Notes under the pieces: model-generated
Told to the model about the DNA's origin: nothing
The model's database searches: none
What the model saw: only the letters and a program-made list of their open reading frames with translations
Part shown: piece after piece, positions 8,450 to 18,051 of the stretch
How the letters are laid out: every line of letters starts with the position of its first letter
Position numbering within the stretch: the first letter of the stretch is position 1
Position numbers and translations under genes: made by a program
Assembly (NCBI GenBank): GCA_965202745.1
Contig: CBDBCB010000018.1
Location: 62,001-126,000 of the forward strand
DNA length: 64,000 nucleotides
Source of the DNA: JACKII01 sp965202745
GTDB taxonomy: Bacteria; Pseudomonadota; Alphaproteobacteria; Bin95
Reading direction: 5' to 3'

Positions 8450-10204
8450 ATGATCAGAATGGTCCGGTGGCTTACGATTTTAAACAGCGCTCTGGCGCTA
8501 ACAGTATCCGGGCTGACAGCATCCGGACAGCCGGCGGACAAGTCTGCAGCGGCGTTGCCCGGTCCGGTTCACGTCGTGATTGTGGATAGCCGCATTGAGC
8601 CTGCGGAGATGGACGTGGTCCGCAATAGCCTTGCCGAATTACGCACCACGGATTCGGACGAAGCCGGCTCGGGCCCGGCTGACATTAAGATTATGAGCCA
8701 AAGCGGCGGCTGTGGAGCGCCGTTCCAAACCATCGATCCAGGTAGTTCCTCCAGCGGCAGCTCCGCCGGTAACAATCCCCAAAGCAACGCCACGCCAAAG
8801 GCTGCGGATGGCGGCCGGTCTTCCTTGTTCGATCTGGATAGTGCGCTGCGCAGTGCTCTTGAACAGAAGAGGCCTGAAAATCACTTGTCGGTCCTGCTGA
8901 TTGCCCATGGGCCGTCACAGTGCATGAGCATTGGTTGCGCCCTAGCAGCGTTGATGGCCGCACAACAGGGTGGAACCGAGATTAATGTTATCGGCCTGCG
9001 CCCCGCAGCGGCGGCATTGAACTGCCTGGCGCGCGATACGGGCGGGGAATTGAAGCAGGTCGGGCTCGATAAGCTGCCGGCCGCGATCAAAGCAGTTCTG
9101 GAGAAGACCGCCACCCCCTTGTCCGTTGCCAACCCGCAAGAGGCAACGTCGGCTGATACATCAACAGCGGAGGGCCAGCCTGACGGAAATGCGGCAGCCA
9201 CGCAGGCCGCAGCCAGCGCTACCACGACGGCCGGTGGGGACGCGTTAACGGCAACAGCCCGCAATACCAATGACTATCCGCCCATCCCGAAGCCCCGGCC
9301 AGACCTGTCTGTGGACGAAGCCGGAGAGAGCACAGCGGACCAACCGGAAGAAAGCTTCGGAAAAAAGCCCTTCCAATGGGCCGCCCTGCCGCCCGGCGCA
9401 CCGGAGACAGATACGAGCGCAGAGCCAACCGGTCCTGGCGTATCTCTTCGTGTTCTTGCCGGGCCGACCGGACCACTGGTCGAAACACAATTGGCATTTG
9501 AAACCCTCTCGCCCGAAGGCGATGGCACCTATCGGCGGGTTGCTCACTCCACACTGCCGAACCCATTTATCGCCCTGCCAAAAGGGCAATATGTTGCCCG
9601 GGTGTCGCATGGTGAAGTCATCAGAGAATTTCCCTTCACCGTCAGCGGCGACGGCACTGACCACCACGCTTTCTCGCTGGATCTTGGCTACCTGAGCCTG
9701 CAAGCCCGAGCTTCTGCCGACGCAGCGCCACTGGAAAGTGGGATCGTCTATACCGTGTACCGTCACGACACGGAAACAGCGGGCAAAGCCTTGCTGGTAC
9801 GCCAAGACTCCCAGCCTACCATCGCACTGTCTCCGGGGAATTACCGAGTTCTGGCGCAGTCTGGCTCTGCCAAAATTGTGGCCGACCTGCACATCAGGGC
9901 AGGCGAAATGCGACGCCATCATTTCGATTTCAATTTCGGCTATTTGCGCGTCGAGGTTCTGACCGATGCGCAAGATGTCAGCCTGTAGATTGAAAGACGC
10001 CTTGCGCGCGCAAACCCATCAGCCCGCCCGCTGGAGGAGCATCAGGGCAGTTCAGCCTTGTTCCGGTTGCCCGCAGGCCAATACGACGCCATCGCAACCG
10101 CCGACGGCACCGCGGCACGCCAAACGGTTACGGTAGAGCAGGGAAAGCTGCTTACCGTTACGCTGGAAATGCCAACGGCGGCCAATCAGCCGCCGCAGCA
10201 ATAG
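8450..10204 (+). pseudogene. Secreted vWA-like protein with beta-sandwich repeats, interrupted by in-frame TAG
   Basis: The likely start is the ATG at 8450, giving a signal peptide, a vWA-like region (SVLLIAHGPSQC, EINVIGLRPAAAALNCLA), a low-complexity Ala/Thr linker and at least two repeats of a PEGA/carboxypeptidase-regulatory-like type with an LPxGxYxVxAxxG core. The open frame stops at TAG 9986-9988 after 512 codons. The same frame continues for 71 codons to TAG 10202 and encodes a further repeat (FRLPAGQYDAIATADGTA). This makes a nonsense mutation, perhaps CAG to TAG, or readthrough likely. A longer frame reaching back to 7754 lies antisense to the M20 gene and I do not believe it is coding. 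Function is unknown; it is probably extracytoplasmic. Confidence 0.65.
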
Positions 10205-10225
10205 ACAATGAACCGCTAAGGGTTC

Positions 10226-11881
10226 TTAAGAGGCAGGCTTGATCGCAGCGGCTTTGACGCTCGGGTCCACGTGGGCTTCGTACTGAACGAAATTCTCCGC
10301 AAACCGGCTGGCGAGGTCGCGCGCGGTTGCGTCGTAAGCGTCCTTGTCCGTCCAGGTATTGCGGGGCGTCAGTACTTCCGCAGGCACGTCCGGGCAGGAT
10401 TGGGGAATGTGCAGCCCGAAAATCGGATCCTGAACGGTCTCCACCTTAGCCAAACGGCCATCCAACGCCGCGGCGACCATGGCGCGGGTGTGCGCGATCT
10501 TTATGCGCTGGCCGACGCCATAGGCGCCGCCGCTCCAGCCGGTGTTTACCAGCCAGCAGTTCACGTCCGAACCCAGGATTTTCTCGCCCAGCAGCTTGGC
10601 ATAGGCAGAGGGATGGCGGGTCATGAATGGCGCGCCAAAGCAGGTGGAGAACGTCGCCTGCGGCTCGTCCACGCCCTTCTCCGTACCTGCCACGCGGGCG
10701 GTGTAGCCGGAAAGGAAGTGATACATTGCCTGCTCCGCTGTCATCTTGGAGACCGGCGGCAGCACGCCGAACGCATCGGCGGTCAGCATGATAACGTTCT
10801 TCGGCGAGGGGCCGAGACCGTCTTCACTGGCATTCGGAATAAAGTCGAGCGGATAGGAGGAACGCGTGTTCTCCGTCAGGGTATCGTCGTCCAGCTTGAG
10901 CGCGCCGGTCGCCGGGTCCACGACAACGTTCTCCAGCACGGTGCCGAAGCGGTGCGAGGCATCGTAGATTTCAGGCTCTGCCGCGCGGGACAGGTTGATG
11001 ACCTTGGCGTAGCAACCGCCTTCGAAGTTGAAGAGGCCGTTGCCGGACCAGCCATGCTCGTCGTCGCCGATCAGCGTGCGGGAGGAATCCGCAGACAGGG
11101 TGGTTTTGCCGGTTCCGGACAGACCGAAGAAGATCGCCGAATCGCCGTCGGGACCGATATTCGCCGAGCAATGCATCGGCATGATGCCCTGCCCCGGCAG
11201 AACGTGGTTCAGGTAGCTGAACACAGATTTTTTGGCTTCACCCGCATACGAGGTGCCACCGATCAGCACCATGCGGTGGGTAAAGCTCATGGCGATGACA
11301 GTGCCGCTGTTGCAGCCGTCAATCTCCGGATTGGCAACAAAGCCCGGCGCCTGGACGATGGTGAAGTCCGGCTCGAAGCCCGGCAGGTCGGCTGCGGGCG
11401 GGCGGATAAACATGTTGACGCAAAACAGGTTGTGCCAGGCGAACTCGTTCACCACACGCACCCGCAAGCGGTAGGTCGGATCCGCGCCGGCATAGGCATC
11501 GCGCACGAACAGCTCGCGGCTCTGCAAATAGACCATAAAGCGCTGATACAGCAGCTCGAACTGGTCCGAACTCATTTCCTGGTTAACCGCGCCCCAATTC
11601 ACGGTGCTGTCGGTTAGCGAGTCGCGGACAATGAACTTGTCCTTCGGGCTGCGGCCCGTGCGCTCGCCGGTCGTCGCCAAAAGAGCGCCGTCCCCAGCCA
11701 GCTGCGCCTCACCACGCTTGATAGCAGCTTCATAGAGCGCATTCACCGAAAGGTTCCAGTTAACCTTGCCGGGATTGCGGATACCTTGAGCGTCGAGAGC
11801 GGCGTTGTTACCCACCAGCTTTCCCTTTTCCTGTGACCGAACGACCGTCGGCCGCCAAAAGTGGCGTCCAAGCAATTTCAT
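10226..11881 (-). CDS. pckA: Phosphoenolpyruvate carboxykinase (ATP)
   Basis: PckA converts oxaloacetate and ATP to PEP, CO2 and ADP, the entry step of gluconeogenesis from TCA intermediates. The 551-residue frame contains the kinase-1a P-loop GLSGTGKTTLS (253-263), the kinase-2 metal site LIGDDEHGWS (270-279), the substrate loop ERTGRSPKDKFIV and the conserved HCSANIG segment. All are intact. The first 22 residues are unlike the family; a GTG at 11815 preceded by a purine-rich AGGAAAAGGG tract may be the true start, giving 529 residues. The gene is divergent from rapZ and convergent with the vWA-like gene. Together with glpX in this window it supports gluconeogenic growth. Confidence 0.95.
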   Translation of the reverse strand: MKLLGRHFWRPTVVRSQEKGKLVGNNAALDAQGIRNPGKVNWNLSVNALYEAAIKRGEAQLAGDGALLATTGERTGRSPKDKFIVRDSLTDSTVNWGAVNQEMSSDQFELLYQRFMVYLQSRELFVRDAYAGADPTYRLRVRVVNEFAWHNLFCVNMFIRPPAADLPGFEPDFTIVQAPGFVANPEIDGCNSGTVIAMSFTHRMVLIGGTSYAGEAKKSVFSYLNHVLPGQGIMPMHCSANIGPDGDSAIFFGLSGTGKTTLSADSSRTLIGDDEHGWSGNGLFNFEGGCYAKVINLSRAAEPEIYDASHRFGTVLENVVVDPATGALKLDDDTLTENTRSSYPLDFIPNASEDGLGPSPKNVIMLTADAFGVLPPVSKMTAEQAMYHFLSGYTARVAGTEKGVDEPQATFSTCFGAPFMTRHPSAYAKLLGEKILGSDVNCWLVNTGWSGGAYGVGQRIKIAHTRAMVAAALDGRLAKVETVQDPIFGLHIPQSCPDVPAEVLTPRNTWTDKDAYDATARDLASRFAENFVQYEAHVDPSVKAAAIKPAS

Positions 11882-12146
11882 GACTTTCTAATAGCTGCAC
11901 CGGATATCACCTCACCCGCGTATTGTCGCGCCTGCCGGGCCATCCAAGAAGCCCGATGGCAGCACACACCGCATGGAAGGCCACTACCATTTGCTTACAT
12001 TAACGAGAAAACCTGGCGTTAGCGTGTACATGTTAAAATATGAGCGTATGGTGGGCTTCTGCCGCAAATTTGTCACATCAGTAACCCACCGTTTGCTGTT
12101 AGGGGTGGTAAATTGCAGGGCCTGGAGAATGGAAGACGTAACGTTC

Positions 12147-13082
12147 ATGCTGAAACATACCCTACCAACTGCGAGCAACACTGACCATGCCGCGCCGCCA
12201 AACGAGCGCGCCGACAGTCATATTATTATTCTGAGCGGTTTTTCCGGTAGCGGAAAAACCACGGCGCTGAAAGCGTTTGAGGATATCGGCTACGAAGCTA
12301 TCGACAATCCGCCCTTCCCGCTGTTGGTGCCCTTGCTGGAAGAGCCGCCGGGGGAGCAGCTGGTTATCGGCGTCGACGCGCGGACCCGCGGCATTGATGT
12401 ACCCGCTCTGCTGGCATGCCGGCAAAGGCTGACTGACGCTGGCAAGATGGCGTTTTCTGTCATCTATCTGGATTGCGATGAAGATGTCGCGATGCGGCGT
12501 TTCAAGGAGACACGCCGGCGCCACCCCCTGGTGCCAGACGGTTCCATTCGCGACGGCTTGGGTGTGGAGCAGCGGATGCTGCGGCAGTTGCGGGACGAAG
12601 CTGACCACGTGCTGGACACTTCGCTGATGTCCCCGCGGGAGTTGAAACGCTGGGTTGCCGGGACCTTCGCCACAGAAGACCCGTCGGGGCTGGTGGTACA
12701 GCTGGTCTCGTTTTCCTACCGGCAAGGCTTGCCGCGTGAAGCCGACCTGGTGTTCGACGTTCGGTTTCTGAGCAACCCCCACTATGACCCGGTATTGCGC
12801 CCCTTGAGTGGGCTTGATGCTGCCGTCGGCGAATATGTGCAGGCTGACCCTGGCACCGCTGTCTTTCTGGAGCAGCTGCGTGGTTTGCTTGATTTCGTGC
12901 TACCCCGATACGAACAGGAAGGCAAAAGCTACCTGACCATCGCCATCGGCTGCACCGGAGGACGGCATCGCTCAGTCTATATTACGGAGACACTGTCGGC
13001 GCTGCTTTATCACCAGGACTGGCCGGTGCGCACCTCGCACCGCGATATCGACAAAGACCGGCAAGTACAGGCGGACCGCTAA
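12147..13082 (+). CDS. rapZ: RNase adapter protein / nucleotide-binding protein RapZ
   Basis: RapZ is a P-loop protein that in E. coli binds small RNAs and recruits RNase E to control glucosamine-6-phosphate synthase. In alphaproteobacteria it often neighbours PTS-Ntr genes, but none is seen here. From the ATG at 12147 the product is 311 residues with Walker A GFSGSGKTT (31-39), the RRRHPL segment and the C-terminal GCTGGRHRSVYITETL signature. An ATG at 12129 and a much longer frame from 11973 are also open. I chose 12147 because GGAAG lies 11 bp upstream and the upstream codons are unlike the family. The gene is divergent from pckA. Confidence 0.92.
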   Translation: MLKHTLPTASNTDHAAPPNERADSHIIILSGFSGSGKTTALKAFEDIGYEAIDNPPFPLLVPLLEEPPGEQLVIGVDARTRGIDVPALLACRQRLTDAGKMAFSVIYLDCDEDVAMRRFKETRRRHPLVPDGSIRDGLGVEQRMLRQLRDEADHVLDTSLMSPRELKRWVAGTFATEDPSGLVVQLVSFSYRQGLPREADLVFDVRFLSNPHYDPVLRPLSGLDAAVGEYVQADPGTAVFLEQLRGLLDFVLPRYEQEGKSYLTIAIGCTGGRHRSVYITETLSALLYHQDWPVRTSHRDIDKDRQVQADR

Positions 13083-13327
13083 AGCGGTAACTCGGCGCGA
13101 GGAATGTGCTGGGAAGAAAGGGTGGCAGGCCCAGGCCATGGTTGGGGGCAATGGGTGCCCGGGCCCACCGCTGCATCGCACGAAAAGCGCGCGTCGCAGT
13201 CAAACTCGAACCAGGAAAATAGTACTCGACCGCCCCTATGCCAAGAAGTTTCTTATAGATTCAGCATAACGTGTGTAAAAACGTTACAATAGGTCTACCA
13301 AATACTAAAAATTGCTGCGCTTTGCAA

Positions 13328-14614
13328 TCATTGGCAGCAGAGTGAGGCAAATGGCCAGCCACTGAACCAGTGCAGCAAGGCCGAATCTTTGCCGGGCGGA
13401 GCGATCAGTTGCAAACCAGCAGGCAGGTCCAAACCGGGCTCGTCACCAGCCGGCAACGGCACGGACAAAGCAGGCGCGCCGGCAAACACGGCCAGGCCCA
13501 GAAAATCCGCTTGGCTGGGCGGTGCCAGATCGTCCAGCGGGAAGGCATGCTGCGGCGCGGTTGGGCAGATGATCACGTCGATATGTTCAAACAACGCCGC
13601 AATGGCTTTCCGCGCCTGCCGCAGTTCCTCCAACGCCCCAGCCAATTTCGGCGCCGGCATGCGCGCGCCATAATCCAGCATCAGCCGCAAAGCCGCAGAT
13701 GCCTGTTCGAAGCCGCCTGCGTGAATGAGGGCTGCATCAGCTTCGATCGCCAGCAGTGCGGCCCGGCGCAGATGGACCGGATTGAAACTCGGAGCCTCGA
13801 CGATAGGGCCCGGTCCCCAACGCGCTTCAATCTCTGCCACCCCTTTGGCATACGCCGCGGCCACGGATGCAGACAGCGGCAGGGCTTCAAACACATCCAG
13901 CCGCGCCATGCGGGGTTTAGCCGTGCGGCCGTCAGTGGCCACAGAATCGGCGGAAGCCCCGGCCATGACACGGAACATGGCCTGGGTATCGGCGAGGCTA
14001 CCGGCGAGCGGCCCAACATGATCTAGGGCCCAGCAGAGCGGCGCTACGCCTTCCGTTGGGACAAGATCGAAGGTCGGCTTGAAACCGAATACGCCGCAAT
14101 AGGCTGCTGGCAACCGGACTGAGCCCATGGTGTCCGTACCAAGGGCAGCATCACACAAACCAGCAGCAACAGCCGCCGCCGAGCCCCCGGACGACCCCCC
14201 CGCCGTATAACCAATTCGGTGAGGATTGTCCGTTGGCCCCCAATGCGGGTTGTTGGTCGTTGTGCCCAAAGCGGCTTCGTGCAGGTTCGTCTTACCGAGA
14301 ATAATTGCCCCCGCCTGTTTCAGTCTGGCCACGACCGGCGCGTCTTCGGTTGCTATCCAGCCGCCGGGCAGGCCATTCGCCGTCCGGACACCAGCAACGT
14401 CGATATTGTCCTTCACCGCGATACCCCAACCATCGATCGGTGAAAGCGGCGTGCCATCAGCGAGGCGGCCCTGTGCGGCGGCTGCCTGTTCCCGCGCCAG
14501 TTCGGCCGTGACGGTAACAAAAGCATTCAACCGCGGGTTTGCGGCGGCAATCGCCGACAAAAATGCCTCTGTCCGCTCTACGGGGTCAGACGCGCGTTCT
14601 AATGATGCCGTCAC
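13328..14614 (-). CDS. Amidase signature family hydrolase
   Basis: Amidase-signature enzymes hydrolyse amides through a Ser-cisSer-Lys triad. From the GTG at 14614, preceded by GAGG at good spacing, the product is 428 residues. The triad is visible as Lys68 (GIAVKDNIDVAG), Ser142 in GGSSGGSAAA and Ser165 in GTDTMGSVRLPA. The sequence resembles AtzF/allophanate-hydrolase-like amidases rather than GatA, since no gatB or gatC is near. An upstream GTG at 14671 would add 19 residues. Substrate is unknown. It is divergent from the FMN oxidase at 14780. Confidence 0.88.
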   Translation of the reverse strand: MTASLERASDPVERTEAFLSAIAAANPRLNAFVTVTAELAREQAAAAQGRLADGTPLSPIDGWGIAVKDNIDVAGVRTANGLPGGWIATEDAPVVARLKQAGAIILGKTNLHEAALGTTTNNPHWGPTDNPHRIGYTAGGSSGGSAAAVAAGLCDAALGTDTMGSVRLPAAYCGVFGFKPTFDLVPTEGVAPLCWALDHVGPLAGSLADTQAMFRVMAGASADSVATDGRTAKPRMARLDVFEALPLSASVAAAYAKGVAEIEARWGPGPIVEAPSFNPVHLRRAALLAIEADAALIHAGGFEQASAALRLMLDYGARMPAPKLAGALEELRQARKAIAALFEHIDVIICPTAPQHAFPLDDLAPPSQADFLGLAVFAGAPALSVPLPAGDEPGLDLPAGLQLIAPPGKDSALLHWFSGWPFASLCCQ

Positions 14615-14779
14615 GGTCTTATCCTCATTAATCTGTTTCCACCGTATTCTGTTCCGCTCGATGCGAGCCACAATCGCAGCCTGTCGCTGCCCGCCGATGC
14701 AGGCGCAGAGTCTGTTGGCCTCGTGCCACAGAAAAGTTATGGTCCGCCAACAATTCCCTTAACCGATTGGGCCGCCAAC

Positions 14780-15895
14780 ATGGTCTACCCTGACCGCGAC
14801 TATCAAACGCTGCATGAGTTCGTGCATCAAACGCGCCTGCATCTGCCGCAAACCACGTGGGGCTACCTCACCGGCAGCACAGAGACTGAAACAGCCCAGG
14901 TACGCAATCGCCTGGCGATTGAATCACTGGCTTTCCGGCCGCGTGTTTTGCGCGATGTCTCTAGCGTCGACACGTCAGGCGATGTGCTTGGCAAGCGCCA
15001 GCGCCTGCCGGTGATTCTGGCACCGATAGGCTCGGTCGAGTCGTTTACGCCCGAAGGTGCCGTCGCCCCTGCCCGCGCGGCGGAGGCATTCGGCTGCGAC
15101 CACATGCTCTCCTCGGCCTGCGATCCAGGCCTGGAGGAAGTGGCGAAGTCGGTCGAAAACCCCTCCATGTTCCAACTATATGTGCGGGGCAACCGGGCCT
15201 ACGTGGACGACATGGGGCATCATGCCATTGAAGCTGGCTACCGCTCCTTCTGTTTCACCGTGGGTATGGCGCACTACTCCCGGTGCGAGCGGGACATGGC
15301 CAAGCGCTACCTGCCCCGCGACCGCCGCCGGGCCTGGGCCGGGGCCAACTCCATGTCATTCCAATCTGCGCTGAGTTGGGACGATATCGCGGATTTCCGC
15401 TCGAAATTCGACATCCCGCTCGCGCTGAAAGGCATTGCCACGGCGGAAGATGCCCGTCTGGCGGTCGAACATGGCGTGCAGGCTGTCTATGTCTCCAACC
15501 ATGGCGGCCGCCAACTGGACCATGGCCTGGGCAGCATTGCGGTGCTGCCGGAAGTGGTGGATGCCGTCGAGGGCAAGGCCGAGGTCTGGGTCGATGGCGG
15601 CTTTATGCGTGGCTCCGACATTGTGAAGGCCATCGCACTGGGTGCCAGCGCCGTCGGGCTCGGCCGTCTGCAGGGCTACGCTCTGGCCGCTGGCGAAGAA
15701 GGCGGCATGGTCCGCGCACTGGAGATTCTGGAATCAGAGGTTCGGATCTCGCTTGGTCTGCTGGGCGTCACCAGCCTGGCGGAATTGAACCGCAGTTTTC
15801 TGACCGAAGTGCCGCCAATCCCGCCCGGGTTGAATGGACGCACCGTATTGGAGCGGATGTTTCCCCATTTGGATTTGGACGATCTGGGCTACTAG
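14780..15895 (+). CDS. FMN-dependent alpha-hydroxy acid dehydrogenase
   Basis: This family oxidises L-lactate, glycolate or mandelate with FMN. From the ATG at 14780 the 371-residue TIM-barrel protein shows VILAPIG, the active-site SNHGGRQLD block (239-247) with catalytic His241, the FMN-phosphate motif VDGGFMRGSDIVKAIALGA and ALGASAVGLGR. The segment usually reading TVDxxxxGxRERD is altered to TVGMAHYSRCERD, so the substrate may differ from lactate. A start at 14723 would add 19 residues. It is followed by the IalB-like gene after 48 bp and could be co-transcribed with it. Confidence 0.9.
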   Translation: MVYPDRDYQTLHEFVHQTRLHLPQTTWGYLTGSTETETAQVRNRLAIESLAFRPRVLRDVSSVDTSGDVLGKRQRLPVILAPIGSVESFTPEGAVAPARAAEAFGCDHMLSSACDPGLEEVAKSVENPSMFQLYVRGNRAYVDDMGHHAIEAGYRSFCFTVGMAHYSRCERDMAKRYLPRDRRRAWAGANSMSFQSALSWDDIADFRSKFDIPLALKGIATAEDARLAVEHGVQAVYVSNHGGRQLDHGLGSIAVLPEVVDAVEGKAEVWVDGGFMRGSDIVKAIALGASAVGLGRLQGYALAAGEEGGMVRALEILESEVRISLGLLGVTSLAELNRSFLTEVPPIPPGLNGRTVLERMFPHLDLDDLGY

Positions 15896-15943
15896 CAACA
15901 TCCCCGTCCGATCTCAGTCTGTAAGTTTGCCGAGGAACCCAAG

Positions 15944-16585
15944 ATGCGCCTTATTCTGCCGATCGCACTCGCTCTATGCCTAACCGCACCGGCACTCGCC
16001 CAGGATAAGGTGCCGCCGCCTGCAACGACAGACGCAAAGACAGTGGAGAAACCGGCTGCCGAAGCGCAAAAAGCCGATACAGAGAAAGCCGAGACATCAA
16101 AGAGTGAGGCACCGGCAGAAGCATCGAAACCGGCACCTGAGAAGCCGGAAGTAACCAAGAATGATGATTGGTTTGTCGGCTGCCGCAAGATCACGGTAGA
16201 AGGCAAAACGGTCAAAGTCTGCGAAATGCAGCAAATTCTCGAAGAAACCTCGACCGGTCAGGCCTTCATCAGAATTTCGGTGATCTATCCGCGTGGTAGT
16301 ACAAAACCCGTACTGCGAATTCTGACCCCGCTTGGCGTACTGCTGCAAAAGGGCATCGCCATCAAAATTGACGACGCCAAGCCAATTACCCTGCCCTTCG
16401 CCATTTGTGTCGGCAAGCCGCCCTCCTGCATTGTCGACGGCATCATGGAAGACAGTATCGTCTCTGCCATGAAGCGCGGTAACGCCGGTACCTTGACGTT
16501 AAGCTTCGGCAACAATCAGGTTGTAGAAGCGCCGTTCTCCCTGACCGGCTTCACCAAATCCATCAAATCTATCGAGCCCGAATAG
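15944..16585 (+). CDS. Invasion-associated locus B (IalB) family protein
   Basis: The 213-residue protein has a clear signal peptide (MRLILPIALALCLTAPALAQ), then a Lys/Glu/Ala/Pro-rich linker (about 22-75), then the IalB domain. The domain shows DDWFVGCRK, VKVCEMQQ, the VLRILTPLGVLLQKGI block and CVGKPPSCIV, with four cysteines that could form two disulfides. It is predicted to be periplasmic or envelope-associated. IalB proteins are widespread in alphaproteobacteria and were first linked to erythrocyte invasion in Bartonella; the name does not imply pathogenicity here. The function is not established. Confidence 0.88.
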   Translation: MRLILPIALALCLTAPALAQDKVPPPATTDAKTVEKPAAEAQKADTEKAETSKSEAPAEASKPAPEKPEVTKNDDWFVGCRKITVEGKTVKVCEMQQILEETSTGQAFIRISVIYPRGSTKPVLRILTPLGVLLQKGIAIKIDDAKPITLPFAICVGKPPSCIVDGIMEDSIVSAMKRGNAGTLTLSFGNNQVVEAPFSLTGFTKSIKSIEPE

Positions 16586-16729
16586 ATCAGATCGGCGATT
16601 CGATACTCTACCTTCGGTTGTTTTGTGAAACACCTGCCTGCAACTGAGAAATCGATGATTAGGCAGGCATCCTGCGGCTTGTAGCGGGGTGTGTCGGCCG
16701 GCTCGCTTTTGTGACGAAGCGATTTTATC

Positions 16730-16778
16730 GTTCTATTTCTGTCCCTTAAAAACTTCCGCATAAGTACATAAAAAGTAC
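16730..16778 (+). promoter_or_regulatory. Candidate SOS (LexA-type) operators upstream of recA
   Basis: Alphaproteobacterial LexA commonly binds GTTC-N7-GTTC. Two near matches with exactly this spacing lie upstream of recA: GTTC-N7-GTCC at 16730-16744 and GTAC-N7-GTAC at 16764-16778. The second lies directly upstream of a possible promoter, TTGCAT (16780-16785) and TACGAT (16802-16807) with a 16-bp spacer. Neither box is a perfect consensus, so the operator assignment is inferred from spacing and position. Confidence 0.5.
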
Positions 16779-16856
16779 ATTGCATTTTAGAACAAAATGA
16801 GTACGATACCTTCATTGCCAACCGGGCTTGGCCCGTGCGAAGATGGAGACTGTAAA

Positions 16857-17954
16857 ATGAGTGGATCAACTCTCCGCTTGGTTGAGAACGGGGATATGGA
16901 CAAGAAAAAAGCTCTCGAAGCCGCGCTGGGTCAGATCGAACGTGCCTTTGGCAAAGGGTCGATCATGCGTCTGGGCGACAATGACAAGGTAATCGAAACC
17001 GAAGTGGTATCCACCGGTTCGATTGGTCTGGACATCGGTCTGGGGATCGGCGGCCTGCCGCGCGGCCGTGTCGTGGAAATATATGGACCGGAAAGTTCTG
17101 GTAAAACCACGCTGGCGCTGCACGTTGTGGCTGAAGCCCAAAAAGCCGGTGCCGCCGCAGCGTTCATCGATGCTGAACACGCGCTCGATCCGAAATATGC
17201 CCGCAAGCTGGGCGTGAATATCGGCGACCTGCTGATTTCGCAGCCAGATACCGGTGAGCAGGCGCTGGAAATCGCCGATACGCTGGTGCGCTCTGCGGCG
17301 CTGGACGTGCTGGTGATCGACAGCGTTGCCGCCCTGGTGCCGCGGGCGGAATTGGAAGGCGAGATGGGCGACAGCCTGCCCGGCCTCCAGGCCCGCCTGA
17401 TGAGCCAGGCACTGCGTAAGCTGACTGCCTCCATCAACAAGTCGCACACGATCGTCGTTTTCATCAACCAGATCCGCATGAAGATCGGCGTGATGTTCGG
17501 CAATCCGGAGACGACCACAGGTGGTAACGCACTGAAGTTCTATTCCTCCGTCCGCCTGGAAATTCGCCGCATCGGTGCGATCAAAGTCCGTGACGAAGTC
17601 GTGGGCAACCAGACTAAGGTCAAGGTGGTCAAGAACAAGATGGCCCCGCCGTTCAAGGAGATCGAGTTCGACATCATGTATGGCGAAGGCATCTCCAAAA
17701 TGGGCGAACTGCTCGACCTGGGTGTTACGGCCAACATTGTGGAGAAGTCCGGCGCCTGGTTCTCCTATGACGGCAAGCGTTTGGGACAAGGCCGGGAGAA
17801 TTCAAAAACCTTCCTGCGGGACAATCCCGATGTTGCGGATTTGATCGAAAGCCGTATCCGGGCCAATGCCGGCCTTGTTGTCGATGCCATGCTGGTTGGG
17901 CCGGAAACGGAAGAGCCGGAAGACGGTCTGCTGACTGAACAGGCCGGCGATTAA
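16857..17954 (+). CDS. recA: Recombinase RecA
   Basis: RecA forms filaments on single-stranded DNA, drives strand exchange and triggers LexA self-cleavage. The start at 16857 has GGAG 8 bp upstream and gives the usual alphaproteobacterial N-terminus (MSGSTLRLVENGDMDKKKAL). The product is 365 residues. It shows Walker A GPESSGKTT, Walker B VLVIDSVAALVP, the loop L2 region INQIRMKIGVMFGNPETTTG and an acidic C-terminal tail. The in-frame ATG at 16797 would fall inside the promoter proposed above and is less likely. alaS follows 97 bp downstream, an arrangement seen in many alphaproteobacteria. Confidence 0.97.
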   Translation: MSGSTLRLVENGDMDKKKALEAALGQIERAFGKGSIMRLGDNDKVIETEVVSTGSIGLDIGLGIGGLPRGRVVEIYGPESSGKTTLALHVVAEAQKAGAAAAFIDAEHALDPKYARKLGVNIGDLLISQPDTGEQALEIADTLVRSAALDVLVIDSVAALVPRAELEGEMGDSLPGLQARLMSQALRKLTASINKSHTIVVFINQIRMKIGVMFGNPETTTGGNALKFYSSVRLEIRRIGAIKVRDEVVGNQTKVKVVKNKMAPPFKEIEFDIMYGEGISKMGELLDLGVTANIVEKSGAWFSYDGKRLGQGRENSKTFLRDNPDVADLIESRIRANAGLVVDAMLVGPETEEPEDGLLTEQAGD

Positions 17955-18051
17955 CGCCAGTCCACAAGCCGGGACACCATGTTGCCTGGACATGGAGCCC
18001 CGCGGGGATTAAGTCAAAAGCTGCCTCCCTGTATGAAACGGCACCGTAACC

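Noticed and set aside
13083..13327. A small gene or tRNA between rapZ and the amidase
   Set aside because: Short frames only, no cloverleaf or T-loop pattern, no conserved motif.
17998..18007. CCCCGCGGGG as a terminator between recA and alaS
   Set aside because: The palindrome has no loop and no T-run follows it.
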